From Amycolatopsis japonica (GTDB lineage: Bacteria > Actinomycetota > Actinomycetes > Mycobacteriales > Pseudonocardiaceae): DNA of 64,000 bases. The position numbers and the translations under genes are program-made. The notes beneath the pieces were generated by a model. That model had not been told where the DNA came from. It made no database searches and saw nothing but the letters and a program-made list of their open reading frames with translations. Below, piece by piece: positions 1 to 9,649 of the stretch (positions are counted from its first letter, which is position 1; each line of letters opens with the position of its first letter). The stretch covers positions 5,642,001 through 5,706,000 of the forward strand of contig NZ_CP008953.1 of assembly GCF_000732925.1 (NCBI RefSeq), given 5' to 3'.

Positions 1-189
1 GCACGTCAACGAGCTCGGCGGCCTTCTCGCCCAGCCGCCGCTCGTGCCAGTCGCTGATCACGACGCGGGCGCCCTCTTCCATCGCGCGTTTCGCCACCGC
101 GGAACCGATCCCGGTGCCGGCCGCCGCCGTCACCACGACCACCTTGTCCCGCAGGAGATTCGCCCCCTCGGGGTACTTCGGCACCGGGA

Positions 190-193
<4 letters not shown>
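1..193 (-). CDS. Short-chain dehydrogenase/reductase, N-terminal part (window edge); ipdF-like
   Basis: The gene runs off the left edge; only about 64 N-terminal residues are visible. They read MIPVPKYPEGANLL, then a beta strand and the nucleotide-binding loop TAAAGTGIG (a TGxxxGIG variant), then an acidic residue after strand 2 (VVISDWHERR). This is the Rossmann start of an SDR oxidoreductase. The GTG start overlaps the fadE30 stop as GTGA, so the two genes are translationally coupled. In M. tuberculosis the gene next to fadE30 is Rv3559c (IpdF, a hydroxyacyl-CoA dehydrogenase of HIP degradation). The same position here makes ipdF the likely identity, but the catalytic Tyr/Lys lie outside the window. 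Confidence 0.8.
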
Positions 194-1308
<1,115 letters not shown>

Positions 1309-1354
1309 GCCTGCCTCCTCTAGCCAAACCAGAGCCTGCTGCGTAGGCTACCCT

Positions 1355-1368
1355 ACCAAGCACTTGCT
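1355..1368. promoter_or_regulatory. KstR2 operator
   Basis: ACCAAGCACTTGCT matches the published KstR2 consensus AnCAAGnnCTTGnT at every fixed position. It lies between divergent fadE30 and fadD3, 12 bp before the fadD3 ATG, and adjoins the fadD3 ribosome-binding site (GGGAG). One bound dimer could therefore repress both arms of the HIP block. The known inducer of KstR2 is HIP-CoA, the product of FadD3. The kstR2 gene is not in this window. Confidence 0.88.
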
Positions 1369-1380
1369 AGGGAGACTTCG

Positions 1381-2871
1381 ATGATTGAAGGAACCATCCC
1401 GGCGGCGCTCGACAGGGCCGCGGAGCGCTTCGCCGGCCGGGAAGCGCTGGTCGACGGCGAAGTCCGGCTCACCTATGCCGAACTCGCCCGCCGGGTGCGG
1501 CAGACCGCGCGGTTCTTCGAGGGCCACGAACGGGTCGCGATCTGTTCCCCCAACACCTGGCATTGGGTCGTCGCCGGGCTCGGCGCGCTGTACGCCGGCG
1601 CGACGCTGATCCCGGTCAACACCCGCTTCACCGCGCGCGAAACCGTCGATATCCTCGAACGCGCGAAGGTTTCCGCGCTGGCGATCACCGGCACGTTCCT
1701 CGGCACGGACCGGCTGGCGGACCTCGGTTCCGCTCGCCCGGGCACCGTGGTGCGCATCCCCGTCGAAGGCCCCGAGGAGCCCGTCGACGGCGTCACGGAA
1801 TGGGAGGCACTCTCCGGTCTCGACAGCGATTTCGTGAGTCCCGCACAACCCGGCGACGTCAGCGACATCCTGTTCACCTCCGGGACCACCGGCCGCAGCA
1901 AAGGCGCGATGAGCAGCCATCGGCAGGCACTGAGCGTCGCCGAAGCCTGGGCCGAGTGCGGCGGGTTGTCCGAAGAAGACCGGTACCTCGTGATCAACCC
2001 GTTCTTCCACAGCTTCGGCTACAAGGCGGGCATCCTCGCCGTCGTGCTGCGGGGCGCGACCCTGGTGCCCCAACGCACCTTCGACGTCCGGGAGACCCTG
2101 CGGCTCATCGAATCCGAGCGGATCACCGTGCTGCCCGGCGCGCCCACGATCTACCAGGTACTCCTGGAGGCGCCCGAACGCGGGAACCACGACCTCTCCA
2201 GCCTCCGGCTCGCGGTCACCGGTGCCGCCACCGTGCCGGTGACACTCGTCGAGCGGATGCGGACGGACCTGGACATCGACACGGTGCTCACCGCGTACGG
2301 CCTCACCGAAGCGGTGGTGGCCACGATGTCCCGCCCCGAGGACGACATCGAACTGGTGGCGAACTTCTCCGGCCGCGCGACGGCCGGCTTCGAAGTGAAA
2401 CTCGGCGAGCACGACGAAGTCCTGCTGCGCGGGCCCAACGTGATGCTCGGCTATCTCGACGATCCTGACGCCACCGCGAAGGCCGTCGACGCCGACGGCT
2501 GGCTGCACACCGGTGATGTCGGCGTGCTGAACGAACGCGGGTACCTGAAGATCGTCGACCGGATCAAGGACATGTACGTCTGCGGCGGGTTCAACGTCTA
2601 CCCGGCCGAGGTCGAGCAAGTGCTGAGCCGCCTGGCCGGGGTCGCCGAAGCCGCCGTCGTCGGCGTGCCGGACGAACGGCTCGGCGAGGTCGGCAAGGCG
2701 TTCATCCGGCTCACCCCTGAGGCCTCACTGTCCACAGAGGACGTACTTGCCCATTGCGAAGGCCGGTTGGCCAACTACAAGACTCCTCGATTTGTCGACT
2801 TCGTGGCGGAGCTTCCGCGAAACCTGTCGGGGAAGGTACTGAAACGCGTGTTGCGGGAGGAGAACGGATGA
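1381..2871 (+). CDS. fadD3: FadD3-like acyl-CoA ligase (HIP-CoA synthetase)
   Basis: This 496-residue adenylate-forming enzyme has the AMP-binding loop ILFTSGTTGRSKGA at about residues 162-175, the TAYGLTE motif, GDVG near residue 380 and a C-terminal SGKVLKR with the catalytic lysine. Length and position (first gene after the KstR2 operator, divergent from fadE30) fit FadD3. FadD3 activates HIP, the CD-ring propionate left after steroid A/B-ring degradation, to its CoA thioester. ATG is preceded by GGGAG. The stop overlaps the next gene as ATGA. Another short or medium-chain acyl-CoA ligase would look similar, but the context argues for FadD3. Confidence 0.85.
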   Translation: MIEGTIPAALDRAAERFAGREALVDGEVRLTYAELARRVRQTARFFEGHERVAICSPNTWHWVVAGLGALYAGATLIPVNTRFTARETVDILERAKVSALAITGTFLGTDRLADLGSARPGTVVRIPVEGPEEPVDGVTEWEALSGLDSDFVSPAQPGDVSDILFTSGTTGRSKGAMSSHRQALSVAEAWAECGGLSEEDRYLVINPFFHSFGYKAGILAVVLRGATLVPQRTFDVRETLRLIESERITVLPGAPTIYQVLLEAPERGNHDLSSLRLAVTGAATVPVTLVERMRTDLDIDTVLTAYGLTEAVVATMSRPEDDIELVANFSGRATAGFEVKLGEHDEVLLRGPNVMLGYLDDPDATAKAVDADGWLHTGDVGVLNERGYLKIVDRIKDMYVCGGFNVYPAEVEQVLSRLAGVAEAAVVGVPDERLGEVGKAFIRLTPEASLSTEDVLAHCEGRLANYKTPRFVDFVAELPRNLSGKVLKRVLREENG

Positions 2872-3701
2872 CCGTCGAGTACGAGCGGCGCGGGCCGGTG
2901 GCCGTCGTCACGATGAACCGGCCGGAGTACCGGAACGCGCAGAACTCGGCGATGACCTACGCGCTCGACGCCGCGTTCACCCGCGCCGTCGACGATCCCG
3001 AGGTCAAGGTGATCGTGCTGGCCGGCGCGGGCAAGCATTTCTCCGCCGGGCACGACATCGGGACACCGGAACGCGACGTGGACGTCTCGTTCGAACGCAA
3101 GGCGGTGCTGTGGTGGGACCACGTCGGCGCCGAGGGCGGTGATCAGCGGTTCGCCCGCGAGTCCGAGGTCTACCTCGGCATGTGCCGCCGGTGGCGCGAG
3201 ATCCCGAAGCCGACCATCGCGAGTGTGCAGGGCGCGTGCATCGCGGGCGCTTTGATGCTGGCGTGGGTATGCGACATGATCGTCGCCTCCGACGACGCGT
3301 TCTTCGCCGATCCCGTGGTGCGGATGGGAATTCCCGGCGTCGAGTACTTCGCGCATCCCTGGGTCCTCGGCCCGCGCGCGGCCAAGGAGGTGCTGTTCAC
3401 CGGAGAGCGCTTCACAGCGCAACAGGCCAAGGAATGGGGCATGCTGAACCGCGTCGTCCCCCGCGCCGACCTCGAAACCGAGACGATGGCGCTGGCGGAG
3501 AAGATCGCGGTGATGCCGCGGATGGGGCTCGCGCTCGCCAAGAAGGCCGTCAACCAGGCCGAGGATCTGATGGGTCTCCGGTCCGGAATGGACTCCGTGT
3601 TCGGGCTGCATCATTTCGCGCACGCGCACAACGCCGAGGTCTCCGGCGGCGACTCGCTGGGCGGGCAGGACGCGCGCTCGATGCGGGACGCGAGTTCGTG
3701 A
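2868..3701 (+). CDS. Enoyl-CoA hydratase/isomerase (crotonase) of the HIP operon
   Basis: A 277-residue crotonase. Oxyanion-hole segments are visible as AGKHFSAGHDI (about residues 58-68) and VQGACIAGALMLAWVCDM (about 120-137). A WWDHVGAEGGDQ insert near residues 80-92 is unlike the standard short-chain hydratase. The usual catalytic Glu region reads RMGIPGVEYFAHP. The gene is coupled to fadD3 (ATGA) and to fadE31 (TGATG). In M. tuberculosis the hydratase acting after FadE30 is encoded elsewhere (echA13); this gene may fill that step locally, which is inference. The crotonase fold is clear; the substrate is not shown. Confidence 0.78.
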   Translation: MTVEYERRGPVAVVTMNRPEYRNAQNSAMTYALDAAFTRAVDDPEVKVIVLAGAGKHFSAGHDIGTPERDVDVSFERKAVLWWDHVGAEGGDQRFARESEVYLGMCRRWREIPKPTIASVQGACIAGALMLAWVCDMIVASDDAFFADPVVRMGIPGVEYFAHPWVLGPRAAKEVLFTGERFTAQQAKEWGMLNRVVPRADLETETMALAEKIAVMPRMGLALAKKAVNQAEDLMGLRSGMDSVFGLHHFAHAHNAEVSGGDSLGGQDARSMRDASS

Positions 3702-4834
3702 TGAACCTCGACCTGGACGAGCGGACACTCGCCTTCCGCGACGAAGCCCGTTCCTGGCTCGCCGCGAACGTCCCCGCCGAGCCGCTGAAGTCGTTCGACA
3801 CCGCCGAAGGATTCGCTCAGCACCGCGAGTGGGAGTCCCGGCTGGCCGACGCCCGCTGGTCGGTCGTCTCGTGGCCACGTGAGTTCGGCGGCCGGGACGC
3901 GAGCCTCCTGGAGTGGGTGCTGTTCGAGGAGGAGTACTACGCGGCGGGAGCGCCGTTGCGGGTCAACCAGAACGGCATCTTCATGCTCGCGCCCACGCTG
4001 TTCTCCCATGGCACGGAAGAACAGCAGGCCAGGATCCTGCCGAAGATGGCGCGTTCGGCGGAGGTCTGGGCGCAGGCGTGGTCGGAACCCGAGGCGGGCA
4101 GCGACATCGCCGCCCTCCGGAGCACCGCGACCCGCTGCGACGGCGGCTGGCGGGTCAGCGGGCAGAAGACGTGGAGCTCGCGGGCGACGTTCGCCGATCG
4201 CGCGTTCGGCCTGTTCCGCAGCGACCCGGAGTCGTTGCGGCACAAGGGACTCACCTATCTGATGGTGGATCTGCGGGCCGCAGGGGTCACCGTGCGGCCG
4301 ATCCCCCAGCTGGACGGCGAACCGGGGTTCGCCGAGATCTTCTTCGACGACGTCTTCGTCCCCGACGAGGACGTGATCGGCACGCCGGGCGAGGGCTGGC
4401 GGGTCGCGATGACCACGGCGAACAACGAACGCGGCCTGTCGTTGCGCAGCCCCGGCCGGTTCCTCGCCGCGGCCGACCGGCTGGTCTCGCTCTGGCAGGA
4501 GGCGGGGCGCCCCGCGCATACCGCGGACCGGGTCGCCGACGCGTGGATCGGCGCGCGGGCCTACCAGCTGTACACCCTGGGCACGGTCACCCGCCTCGCC
4601 GGTGGCGCCGAGCTCGGGCCGGAGTCGAGTGTCAACAAGCTGTTCTGGTCGCATCTCGACGTCGCGCTCCACGAAACGGCGCTCGACATCCTCGGTCCGG
4701 ACGCCGAACTGCGGGGCGCCTGGAGCGACGGCTGGCTGTTCTCCCTGGCGGGACCGATCTACGGCGGGACCGACCAGATCCAGCGGTCCATCGTCGCCGA
4801 ACGGTTGCTCGGCCTGCCGAAGGGGGCTCGATGA
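3701..4834 (+). CDS. fadE31: Acyl-CoA dehydrogenase, FadE31-like
   Basis: A 377-residue acyl-CoA dehydrogenase with AWSEPEAGSDIAAL and SGQKTWSS in the FAD/substrate domain and the C-terminal YGGTDQIQRSIVAERLLGLP signature. ATG overlaps the preceding stop as TGATG and the gene is coupled to the next by ATGA. The fadE31-fadE32-fadE33 order after fadD3 copies the M. tuberculosis KstR2 regulon, where these subunits act late in CD-ring breakdown. It most likely supplies the full-length (alpha-type) subunit for the shorter FadE32 or FadE33 partners. Confidence 0.82.
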   Translation: MNLDLDERTLAFRDEARSWLAANVPAEPLKSFDTAEGFAQHREWESRLADARWSVVSWPREFGGRDASLLEWVLFEEEYYAAGAPLRVNQNGIFMLAPTLFSHGTEEQQARILPKMARSAEVWAQAWSEPEAGSDIAALRSTATRCDGGWRVSGQKTWSSRATFADRAFGLFRSDPESLRHKGLTYLMVDLRAAGVTVRPIPQLDGEPGFAEIFFDDVFVPDEDVIGTPGEGWRVAMTTANNERGLSLRSPGRFLAAADRLVSLWQEAGRPAHTADRVADAWIGARAYQLYTLGTVTRLAGGAELGPESSVNKLFWSHLDVALHETALDILGPDAELRGAWSDGWLFSLAGPIYGGTDQIQRSIVAERLLGLPKGAR

Positions 4835-5760
4835 GGTTCGCACTCTCCGGCGAGCAGGAGCAGTTCTCCCACAGCCTGAACGATCTTCTGTCCGATGTGG
4901 ACACCGACTCGGCCAACCGCGCCTGGGCGGAGGGCGATCCGGGCCCCGGGCTCAAGATCTGGCGGCGTCTGGCGGAACTCGGCGTGACCGCGCTGGCGGT
5001 CCCCGAGAAGTACGACGGGCTCGGCGCCACACCGGTCGATCTGGCCGTCGGCTTCGAACGGCTCGGTTACCACTGCGCTCCCGGTCCGTGGACAGACACC
5101 GTGGCCGCCCTGCCGTCCTTGCTGGACGACGAGCTGCTGACGTCGGTCGCGTCCGGTGAGACGCTGGCTTCGGTCGCGTACGCACCACACGTGCCGTACG
5201 CCTTGGATTCCGACGTCGCGGACGCTCGTCTGGCGGTCGAGAACGGCAGGTTGCGCGCGTTCACGCCCGGCGCGCTTCTGTCCTCTGTGGACGGTTCTCG
5301 GCGGCTGTTCCCGCCGGTGGCCGGCGACGATCTCGGCACGGCGCTCGACGCGGACCGCGCGTTCGAACTGGGCTGTCTCGCCACGGCGGCGCAACTCCTC
5401 GGCGCGGGACGGTGGCTGCTCGACACGTCGGTCGCCTATGCGGCGCAACGCAAGCAATACGGGCGCGAGATCGGCGGGTATCAAGCGGTCAAGCATCTGC
5501 TGGCCGATGTGGCGACCGCGCTCACGCTGGCGGAGCCGCTGCTGTTCGGCGCGGCCGTCACCCTGGACCGTCGCGACGTCTCCGCGGCCAAGGTGGCGTG
5601 CGGCGATGCCGCGCATCTCGCCGCCCGGACGGGGCTGCAGGTGCACGGCGCGATCGGCTACACCGCGGAGCACGCGCTCGGCCTGCGCCTGACCAGGGTC
5701 CGCGCGCTGGTCGGCGCCTGGGGTACGCCGCGATTCCACCGGGAGCGGGTGCTGTCATGA
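4831..5760 (+). CDS. fadE32: Acyl-CoA dehydrogenase, FadE32-like (short subunit)
   Basis: At 309 residues this protein is shorter than a typical acyl-CoA dehydrogenase. The middle FAD-domain signature (SEPGAGSD type) is absent; the region instead reads as a shortened beta domain (about residues 120-180). The C-terminal part keeps AAQRKQYGREIGGYQAVKHLLADV and LQVHGAIGYTAEH, the FAD-contacting helix and loop. This is the pattern of the beta subunit of the heteromeric actinobacterial steroid dehydrogenases. Coupled on both sides by ATGA. FadE32 is linked to oxidation of the ring-opened methyl-oxo-octanedioyl-CoA intermediate; that role is transferred by synteny. Confidence 0.8.
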   Translation: MRFALSGEQEQFSHSLNDLLSDVDTDSANRAWAEGDPGPGLKIWRRLAELGVTALAVPEKYDGLGATPVDLAVGFERLGYHCAPGPWTDTVAALPSLLDDELLTSVASGETLASVAYAPHVPYALDSDVADARLAVENGRLRAFTPGALLSSVDGSRRLFPPVAGDDLGTALDADRAFELGCLATAAQLLGAGRWLLDTSVAYAAQRKQYGREIGGYQAVKHLLADVATALTLAEPLLFGAAVTLDRRDVSAAKVACGDAAHLAARTGLQVHGAIGYTAEHALGLRLTRVRALVGAWGTPRFHRERVLS

Positions 5761-6728
5761 CGTTCACCGCCGAGCAGGACGCGCTGCGGGACAGTGTCCG
5801 CAAACTGCTGGACCGGGAAGCGGATCCCTGGCCGGAGCTGTGCGAACAGATCGGCGTGGCGGCGCTGGCCGTGCCCGAGCGGTTCGGCGGACTCGGCGCC
5901 GGGATGACGGAACTACAGTTGGTCGCCGAAGAACTGGGCCGAGTGCTCGCGGACGTCCCGTTCCTCGGCTCGGCCGTGCTCGCCGTGCACGCCCTCCTGG
6001 CCACCGGCAACGACGAGGCTTGCGAGCGCCTGCTCCCCCGCCTCGCCGAAGGCACCGTCGGCGCGGTGGCCTGGACCGACGCCGATGGCCGTTGGGACAC
6101 GCCTGCCTGCCGTGTCGTCGACTCCTCGGTGGAGGGTGAGGCGCACTATGTCCTCCACGGTGACGAAGCCGAGATCCTCCTGGTCGTGGCCGATGGTTCG
6201 CTGTACGAGGTCTCCGATGCCCGGCGTGTGCGGACTCCGGCGATGGACGAAACGCGTCGGCTGGCCCGCGTGCGTTTCGAGAGTGCTCCTGCCCGGCTGC
6301 TCGGTCCCGTCGACCTCGGCGCGCTGCGGGACGTCGCGTGTGCCGTCCTGGCCGCCGAACAGGCCGGTGCGGCGGCGCGGGCTTTCGAGCTGACGGTGGA
6401 GTACAGCAAGCAGCGGCACCAGTTCGGCAGGCCGATCGGCGGTTTCCAGGCGTTGAAGCACCGGATGGCGGATCTCCACGTGCTGGTGGAGACCGCGCGC
6501 TCGGCGGCTTACGCGGCTCCGGAGTCGAGCAGGCTGGCTGCGGTGGCGAAAGTGCATTGTTCGGAGGCGCTGGCGACGGTGGCGGGCGAAATGATCCAGC
6601 TGCACGGCGGTATCGCGATCACCTGGGAGCATCCGGCGCATCGGTACTTCAAGCGGGCGCATGGCGCGGCGCGGTTGTTCGGCTCGCCTGGGGAGCATCT
6701 CGCGCGGGTGCGGCCTTCGTTAGCGTGA
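5757..6728 (+). CDS. fadE33: Acyl-CoA dehydrogenase, FadE33-like (short subunit)
   Basis: A 323-residue short acyl-CoA dehydrogenase subunit, last gene of the fadD3 operon. It carries SKQRHQFGRPIGGFQALKHRMADL (about residues 215-238) and MIQLHGGIAITWEHPAHRYFKRAH near the C-terminus. As in FadE32, the middle-domain substrate signature is degenerate (the region reads AVAWTDADGRWD). Its start overlaps fadE32 as ATGA. The position matches FadE33 of M. tuberculosis. A complex with FadE31 or FadE32 is inferred from the split-subunit architecture. Confidence 0.8.
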   Translation: MTFTAEQDALRDSVRKLLDREADPWPELCEQIGVAALAVPERFGGLGAGMTELQLVAEELGRVLADVPFLGSAVLAVHALLATGNDEACERLLPRLAEGTVGAVAWTDADGRWDTPACRVVDSSVEGEAHYVLHGDEAEILLVVADGSLYEVSDARRVRTPAMDETRRLARVRFESAPARLLGPVDLGALRDVACAVLAAEQAGAAARAFELTVEYSKQRHQFGRPIGGFQALKHRMADLHVLVETARSAAYAAPESSRLAAVAKVHCSEALATVAGEMIQLHGGIAITWEHPAHRYFKRAHGAARLFGSPGEHLARVRPSLA

Positions 6729-6732
6729 TTCG

Positions 6733-7140
6733 GTGGAGTGCGCGATTTGTGCCAAGCACCGGGGTGAGGGGGCTTTGGTCGGTCCGCTCGTGTGGGCTGA
6801 TGACGTGGTCGTGGTGTCGCACCGTCCCGGCGAGTTCCCCGGGTATCTGTTCGTGGAGACCCGGCGGCACGTGGCGGCGTTGGACGAACTGACCGCGGAG
6901 GAAGTGTCGGCGGTGTCGCTTGCCGCCTGGTGTGCGGCTCGCGGCCTGTGGGCGGAGCTGGCTCCGGAGCACGTGTTCTCCGCCATCGCCGGGCGGAGCG
7001 TCGTGCACTTCCATCAGCACGTTTTCGTGCGCTATCGAGGAACGCCCGGAGAGATCGGGTGGATGGACGGTCCCTCGTGGACAGGTGCGCCCGCCGTGGA
7101 CATCGGCGCGCTCTGCCGTCGCCTGGCTGACTACTTCTGA
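6733..7140 (+). CDS. HIT family (histidine triad) protein
   Basis: A 135-residue protein with CAIC near the N-terminus and the histidine triad HFHQHVF near residues 94-100, the nucleotide-hydrolase/transferase active site of the HIT superfamily. Upstream conserved HIT segments are WADDVVVVSHRPGEFPGYLFV and ETRRHVAALDEL. A TAGCGT hexamer at 6721-6726, overlapping the end of fadE33, lies 6 nt before the GTG start and could be a -10 box for a leaderless transcript. The gene converges on the sigma-factor gene with a 10-bp 3' overlap. The substrate is unknown. Confidence 0.85.
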   Translation: MECAICAKHRGEGALVGPLVWADDVVVVSHRPGEFPGYLFVETRRHVAALDELTAEEVSAVSLAAWCAARGLWAELAPEHVFSAIAGRSVVHFHQHVFVRYRGTPGEIGWMDGPSWTGAPAVDIGALCRRLADYF

Positions 7141-8048
7141 TCCAGGAACCGGGTGATCGCGCGGATCCGATCCCCGTCGAGGGTGAGGACCATCAGCCCG
7201 GCGGGTGACTCGCCATGGCGGCAGCGGAAGGCGGGCTGGTTGTTCGCCCGCGCCGGCGTCATGGCGAAACCCTCCACCGGAACGGCCATGGTGACGCGGA
7301 GGAAACCGGCGATCGCTTCGAGGCCGTGGTACTCGTGCGGCGCCGGCGGCATTGCGAGCCAGGCGTCGTCGGTGAGCAGGCCGAGGACGCCGTCGAGGTC
7401 GCCCGCAGTGAAGGCGTCGGCGAATCGCCTGGTCAGCTCGCGTTCCTGAGGCGACGGCCGGTGCCCGGCGCTCTCGCGATGCTTGTCGAGCGAGGCGCGG
7501 GCGCGCTGAAGGATGCCTTTGACCGCCGTCTCGGTGGTGCCGAGCATGCTCGCGACCTCACCGGCGGGGAAGCACAGTACGTCGCGCAGGACGAGCGTGG
7601 CGGCTTGTCTCGGCGGGAGGAGCTGGAGGCCAGTGATGAAGGCGAGCTCGATCGCCTCCCTGGTCCCGTAGCGCGCTTCGGGACCAGGGTCGCTGTCGGC
7701 GACGCGCTCGAGGAGCTCGTCCGGGTACGGCTGCAACCAGGTCATCTCGCCGCGACGACTCGGTTCCGGCGGGTCGAACGGCGGCACCGGCTCCGGTGGG
7801 CGACGGCGGCCCGCGTCCCGCAGCGCGTTGAGGCAGCGGTTGGTGGCGATGCGGTACAGCCAGGTGCGGAGCGACGAGCGCCCCTCAAAGCCGTCGAGGC
7901 CCCGCCATGCGGCCAGGAGCGTCTCCTGGACGGCGTCCTCGGCGTCGGTGAGGGAGCCGAGGATCCGGTAACAGTGCAGATGGAGCTCGTGCCGATACGT
8001 CTCGGCGAGCTCGCGAAACGACTGCTCGTCCGTTGCCCTCGTGCTCAC
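7131..8048 (-). CDS. ECF sigma factor with C-terminal SnoaL-like domain (SigG-like, TIGR02960 type)
   Basis: A 305-residue sigma-70 family factor. Region 2 is at about residues 9-80 (LHLHCYRILGSLTDAEDAVQETLLAAWRG is split by the usual core-binding helix). Region 4 is at about 125-185 (LPPRQAATLVLRDVLCFPAGEVA, then a helix-turn-helix). A SnoaL/NTF2-like domain (about 195-305) has the ANNQPAF and FLDQK segments typical of this ECF subgroup. No anti-sigma gene is adjacent; in this subgroup the SnoaL domain is thought to modulate activity. GTG is preceded by AAGGAA. The divergent neighbour encodes another NTF2-fold protein, a recurrent pairing. The target promoter is unknown. Confidence 0.87.
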   Translation of the reverse strand: MSTRATDEQSFRELAETYRHELHLHCYRILGSLTDAEDAVQETLLAAWRGLDGFEGRSSLRTWLYRIATNRCLNALRDAGRRRPPEPVPPFDPPEPSRRGEMTWLQPYPDELLERVADSDPGPEARYGTREAIELAFITGLQLLPPRQAATLVLRDVLCFPAGEVASMLGTTETAVKGILQRARASLDKHRESAGHRPSPQERELTRRFADAFTAGDLDGVLGLLTDDAWLAMPPAPHEYHGLEAIAGFLRVTMAVPVEGFAMTPARANNQPAFRCRHGESPAGLMVLTLDGDRIRAITRFLDQK

Positions 8049-8111
8049 AGACCGTTCCTTTCGCGGCGGGGGTGGTGTCTGACTGGATGAAGACCGACGA
8101 AAGGAACCATC

Positions 8112-8486
8112 ATGACCAGTCCCGCCTTGGATGTCGCACTCTCCTACCACCGCGCGTGGACCGGCAAGGACTTCGAGAAGGCGATGACCTACGTCGCCGA
8201 CGACATCGTCTGCCACACACCCGGCGGGCCGCTCTCCGGCGCGGAGGCGTTTCGCGGGTTCATGGGCCCGTTCACCGAGATCCTGACCGGGTCGACCCTG
8301 CTTTCGGCGTTCGGGGACGAGACGACGGCGTTGCTGATGTACGACACCGCGACCCTGCCGGTGGCGAGCGCGCCGGGGGCTGAGTTGCTGACGGTGCGGG
8401 AGGGACGGATCGTGGAGTTGCGGATCGTTTTCGACCGGGCTCCTTTCGATGCGGCTAGGGCGGCTGCTGCGGGGGTTAGCGGCTAA
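8112..8486 (+). CDS. SnoaL/NTF2-like fold protein
   Basis: A 124-residue protein of the NTF2/SnoaL-like superfamily: an N-terminal helix (ALSYHRAWTGKDFEKAMTYV), then a beta sheet with HTPGGPLSGAEAFRGFM and the final strand ELLTVREGRIVELRIVFDR. It is divergently transcribed from the SnoaL-bearing sigma factor and may be its regulatory target. ATG follows AAAGGAAC. It overlaps the convergent DUF559-like gene by 4 bp. Ligand or reaction is unknown. Confidence 0.75.
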   Translation: MTSPALDVALSYHRAWTGKDFEKAMTYVADDIVCHTPGGPLSGAEAFRGFMGPFTEILTGSTLLSAFGDETTALLMYDTATLPVASAPGAELLTVREGRIVELRIVFDRAPFDAARAAAAGVSG

Positions 8487-9430
8487 GCGGCCAGGACATG
8501 CGGACGAGGGCGGGCTTGCGCGGTGCGGAACGCCGCCCGCAGCTCGGCGACCACCTTGTCGGGTTCGGTGCGCAGCCGGGACGGCAGCGTTTGAAGCACG
8601 ACGATTCCCGCGGCGACGTATCGGGCGTTGCGGGCGACGGTGGCACGGTGGTCGTCGAGGCTCGTGTGGTGCAGGAACGAGTCGATCTCCCAGGCCAAGG
8701 CGATTTCGTCGCACCAGAAATCCGGGGTGGCGATGTAGCCACCCTGGGCGTCGTGGATCGGCACGTTCCACCGGCCCGCCGGGAGACCGGATCTTCGCCA
8801 GACACGCCACGCGTCGGCTTCCGCCACCGATCTCGCCCCCGCCAACAGTGGGGCCAGTGCTCGTCTCGGCATCGCGGTTCCCGCGGTGCGGCCTCGGCCG
8901 AGCTCGTCGGCGAGCATCTCCGGGGTGCAGAAGCGGCGCTGGACGGCTTCGGCCATCACCGCCTGGGCCTCGTCCACGTTGGTGAGCCGTCGCACGGTGT
9001 CGACGACGGCACGGGGAACGGGGGCCATCGGCAGACCTGCTTTCAGATGAGGTCGTGGCAGGCGATTGGTGCGCTCCACCCGGACGAAGCCCACGTCGGC
9101 CACGTCACGGCTCGCGGGAATGAGGACGTGCACGACGTCCTTCCCCGGAAGCCGCTCCAGACCATGGCAACGGAGCGCGTACGTTCCGGTGAGCACCGCG
9201 CCCGCACGGCCGTGGAGCAGGGCAGCGCGACCACGATGTTCGTCGGAGGGCTCTCCATTGTTGGTCAGCACGATTCCGGGCAGCAGCGACTGCCATGGCC
9301 CGCCCGCGGCGCATCGCCGGGAGATGGTCCGTCGCGGAACACCGATCTCTTCGAGGTCGGCCGCGCGGACCACCTCCGGGTGGCCCGGAGCGGTGAGCAG
9401 GGGGTGAGACGCCCAAGTTCCTCTTCGCAC
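8483..9430 (-). CDS. AbiEi-like winged helix plus DUF559-like (Vsr-fold) protein
   Basis: A 315-residue protein of a common but uncharacterised actinobacterial type. The N-terminus (about residues 15-60, VVRAADLEEIGVPRRTISRRCAAG is the core helix pair) resembles the winged helix of AbiEi antitoxins. The C-terminal third contains PDFWCDEIALAWEIDSFLHH, then LDDHRATVARNARY and IVVLQTLPSRLR, the layout of DUF559/Vsr-like endonuclease-fold domains (D, E and Q core). No AbiEii-type toxin gene is adjacent, so a toxin-antitoxin role is not supported. The ATG at 9430 is chosen as the first in frame; no strong ribosome-binding site decides it. Confidence 0.68.
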   Translation of the reverse strand: MRRGTWASHPLLTAPGHPEVVRAADLEEIGVPRRTISRRCAAGGPWQSLLPGIVLTNNGEPSDEHRGRAALLHGRAGAVLTGTYALRCHGLERLPGKDVVHVLIPASRDVADVGFVRVERTNRLPRPHLKAGLPMAPVPRAVVDTVRRLTNVDEAQAVMAEAVQRRFCTPEMLADELGRGRTAGTAMPRRALAPLLAGARSVAEADAWRVWRRSGLPAGRWNVPIHDAQGGYIATPDFWCDEIALAWEIDSFLHHTSLDDHRATVARNARYVAAGIVVLQTLPSRLRTEPDKVVAELRAAFRTAQARPRPHVLAA

Positions 9431-9507
9431 CCCGCCACCATGCGACAGGCCACCGACAAGATCGGCTTCCGTCCCGCACGAAAGGTCCGGTCACGCCGAA
9501 AAGATCT

Positions 9508-9556
9508 CGTTCATGAAGGATTTGGGACATTGAATGTCCCAAATCCTTCATGAACG
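9508..9556. repeat. Perfect long palindrome, 23-bp arms
   Basis: Arms 9508-9530 and 9534-9556 are perfect reverse complements around a 3-nt loop (TGA). The arm core TTCATGAA is itself palindromic. It lies between two divergent genes (8483-9430 and the desaturase at 9650), so it is not placed as a terminator for either. It belongs to the family of long intergenic palindromes seen at eight other places in this window. Confidence 0.92.
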
Positions 9557-9649
9557 GGCCGCTCACCCCTCAGGGTAGGGCCAACCCCCGCACCAACCCA
9601 CCGGCGCACCGCATTCACCCCGCCCCCGCCCCGAACCAGACTCACAACG

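Noticed and set aside
8483..9430. AbiE toxin-antitoxin system
   Set aside because: Only the AbiEi-like winged helix is suggested; no AbiEii nucleotidyltransferase gene is adjacent and the C-terminus looks DUF559-like.
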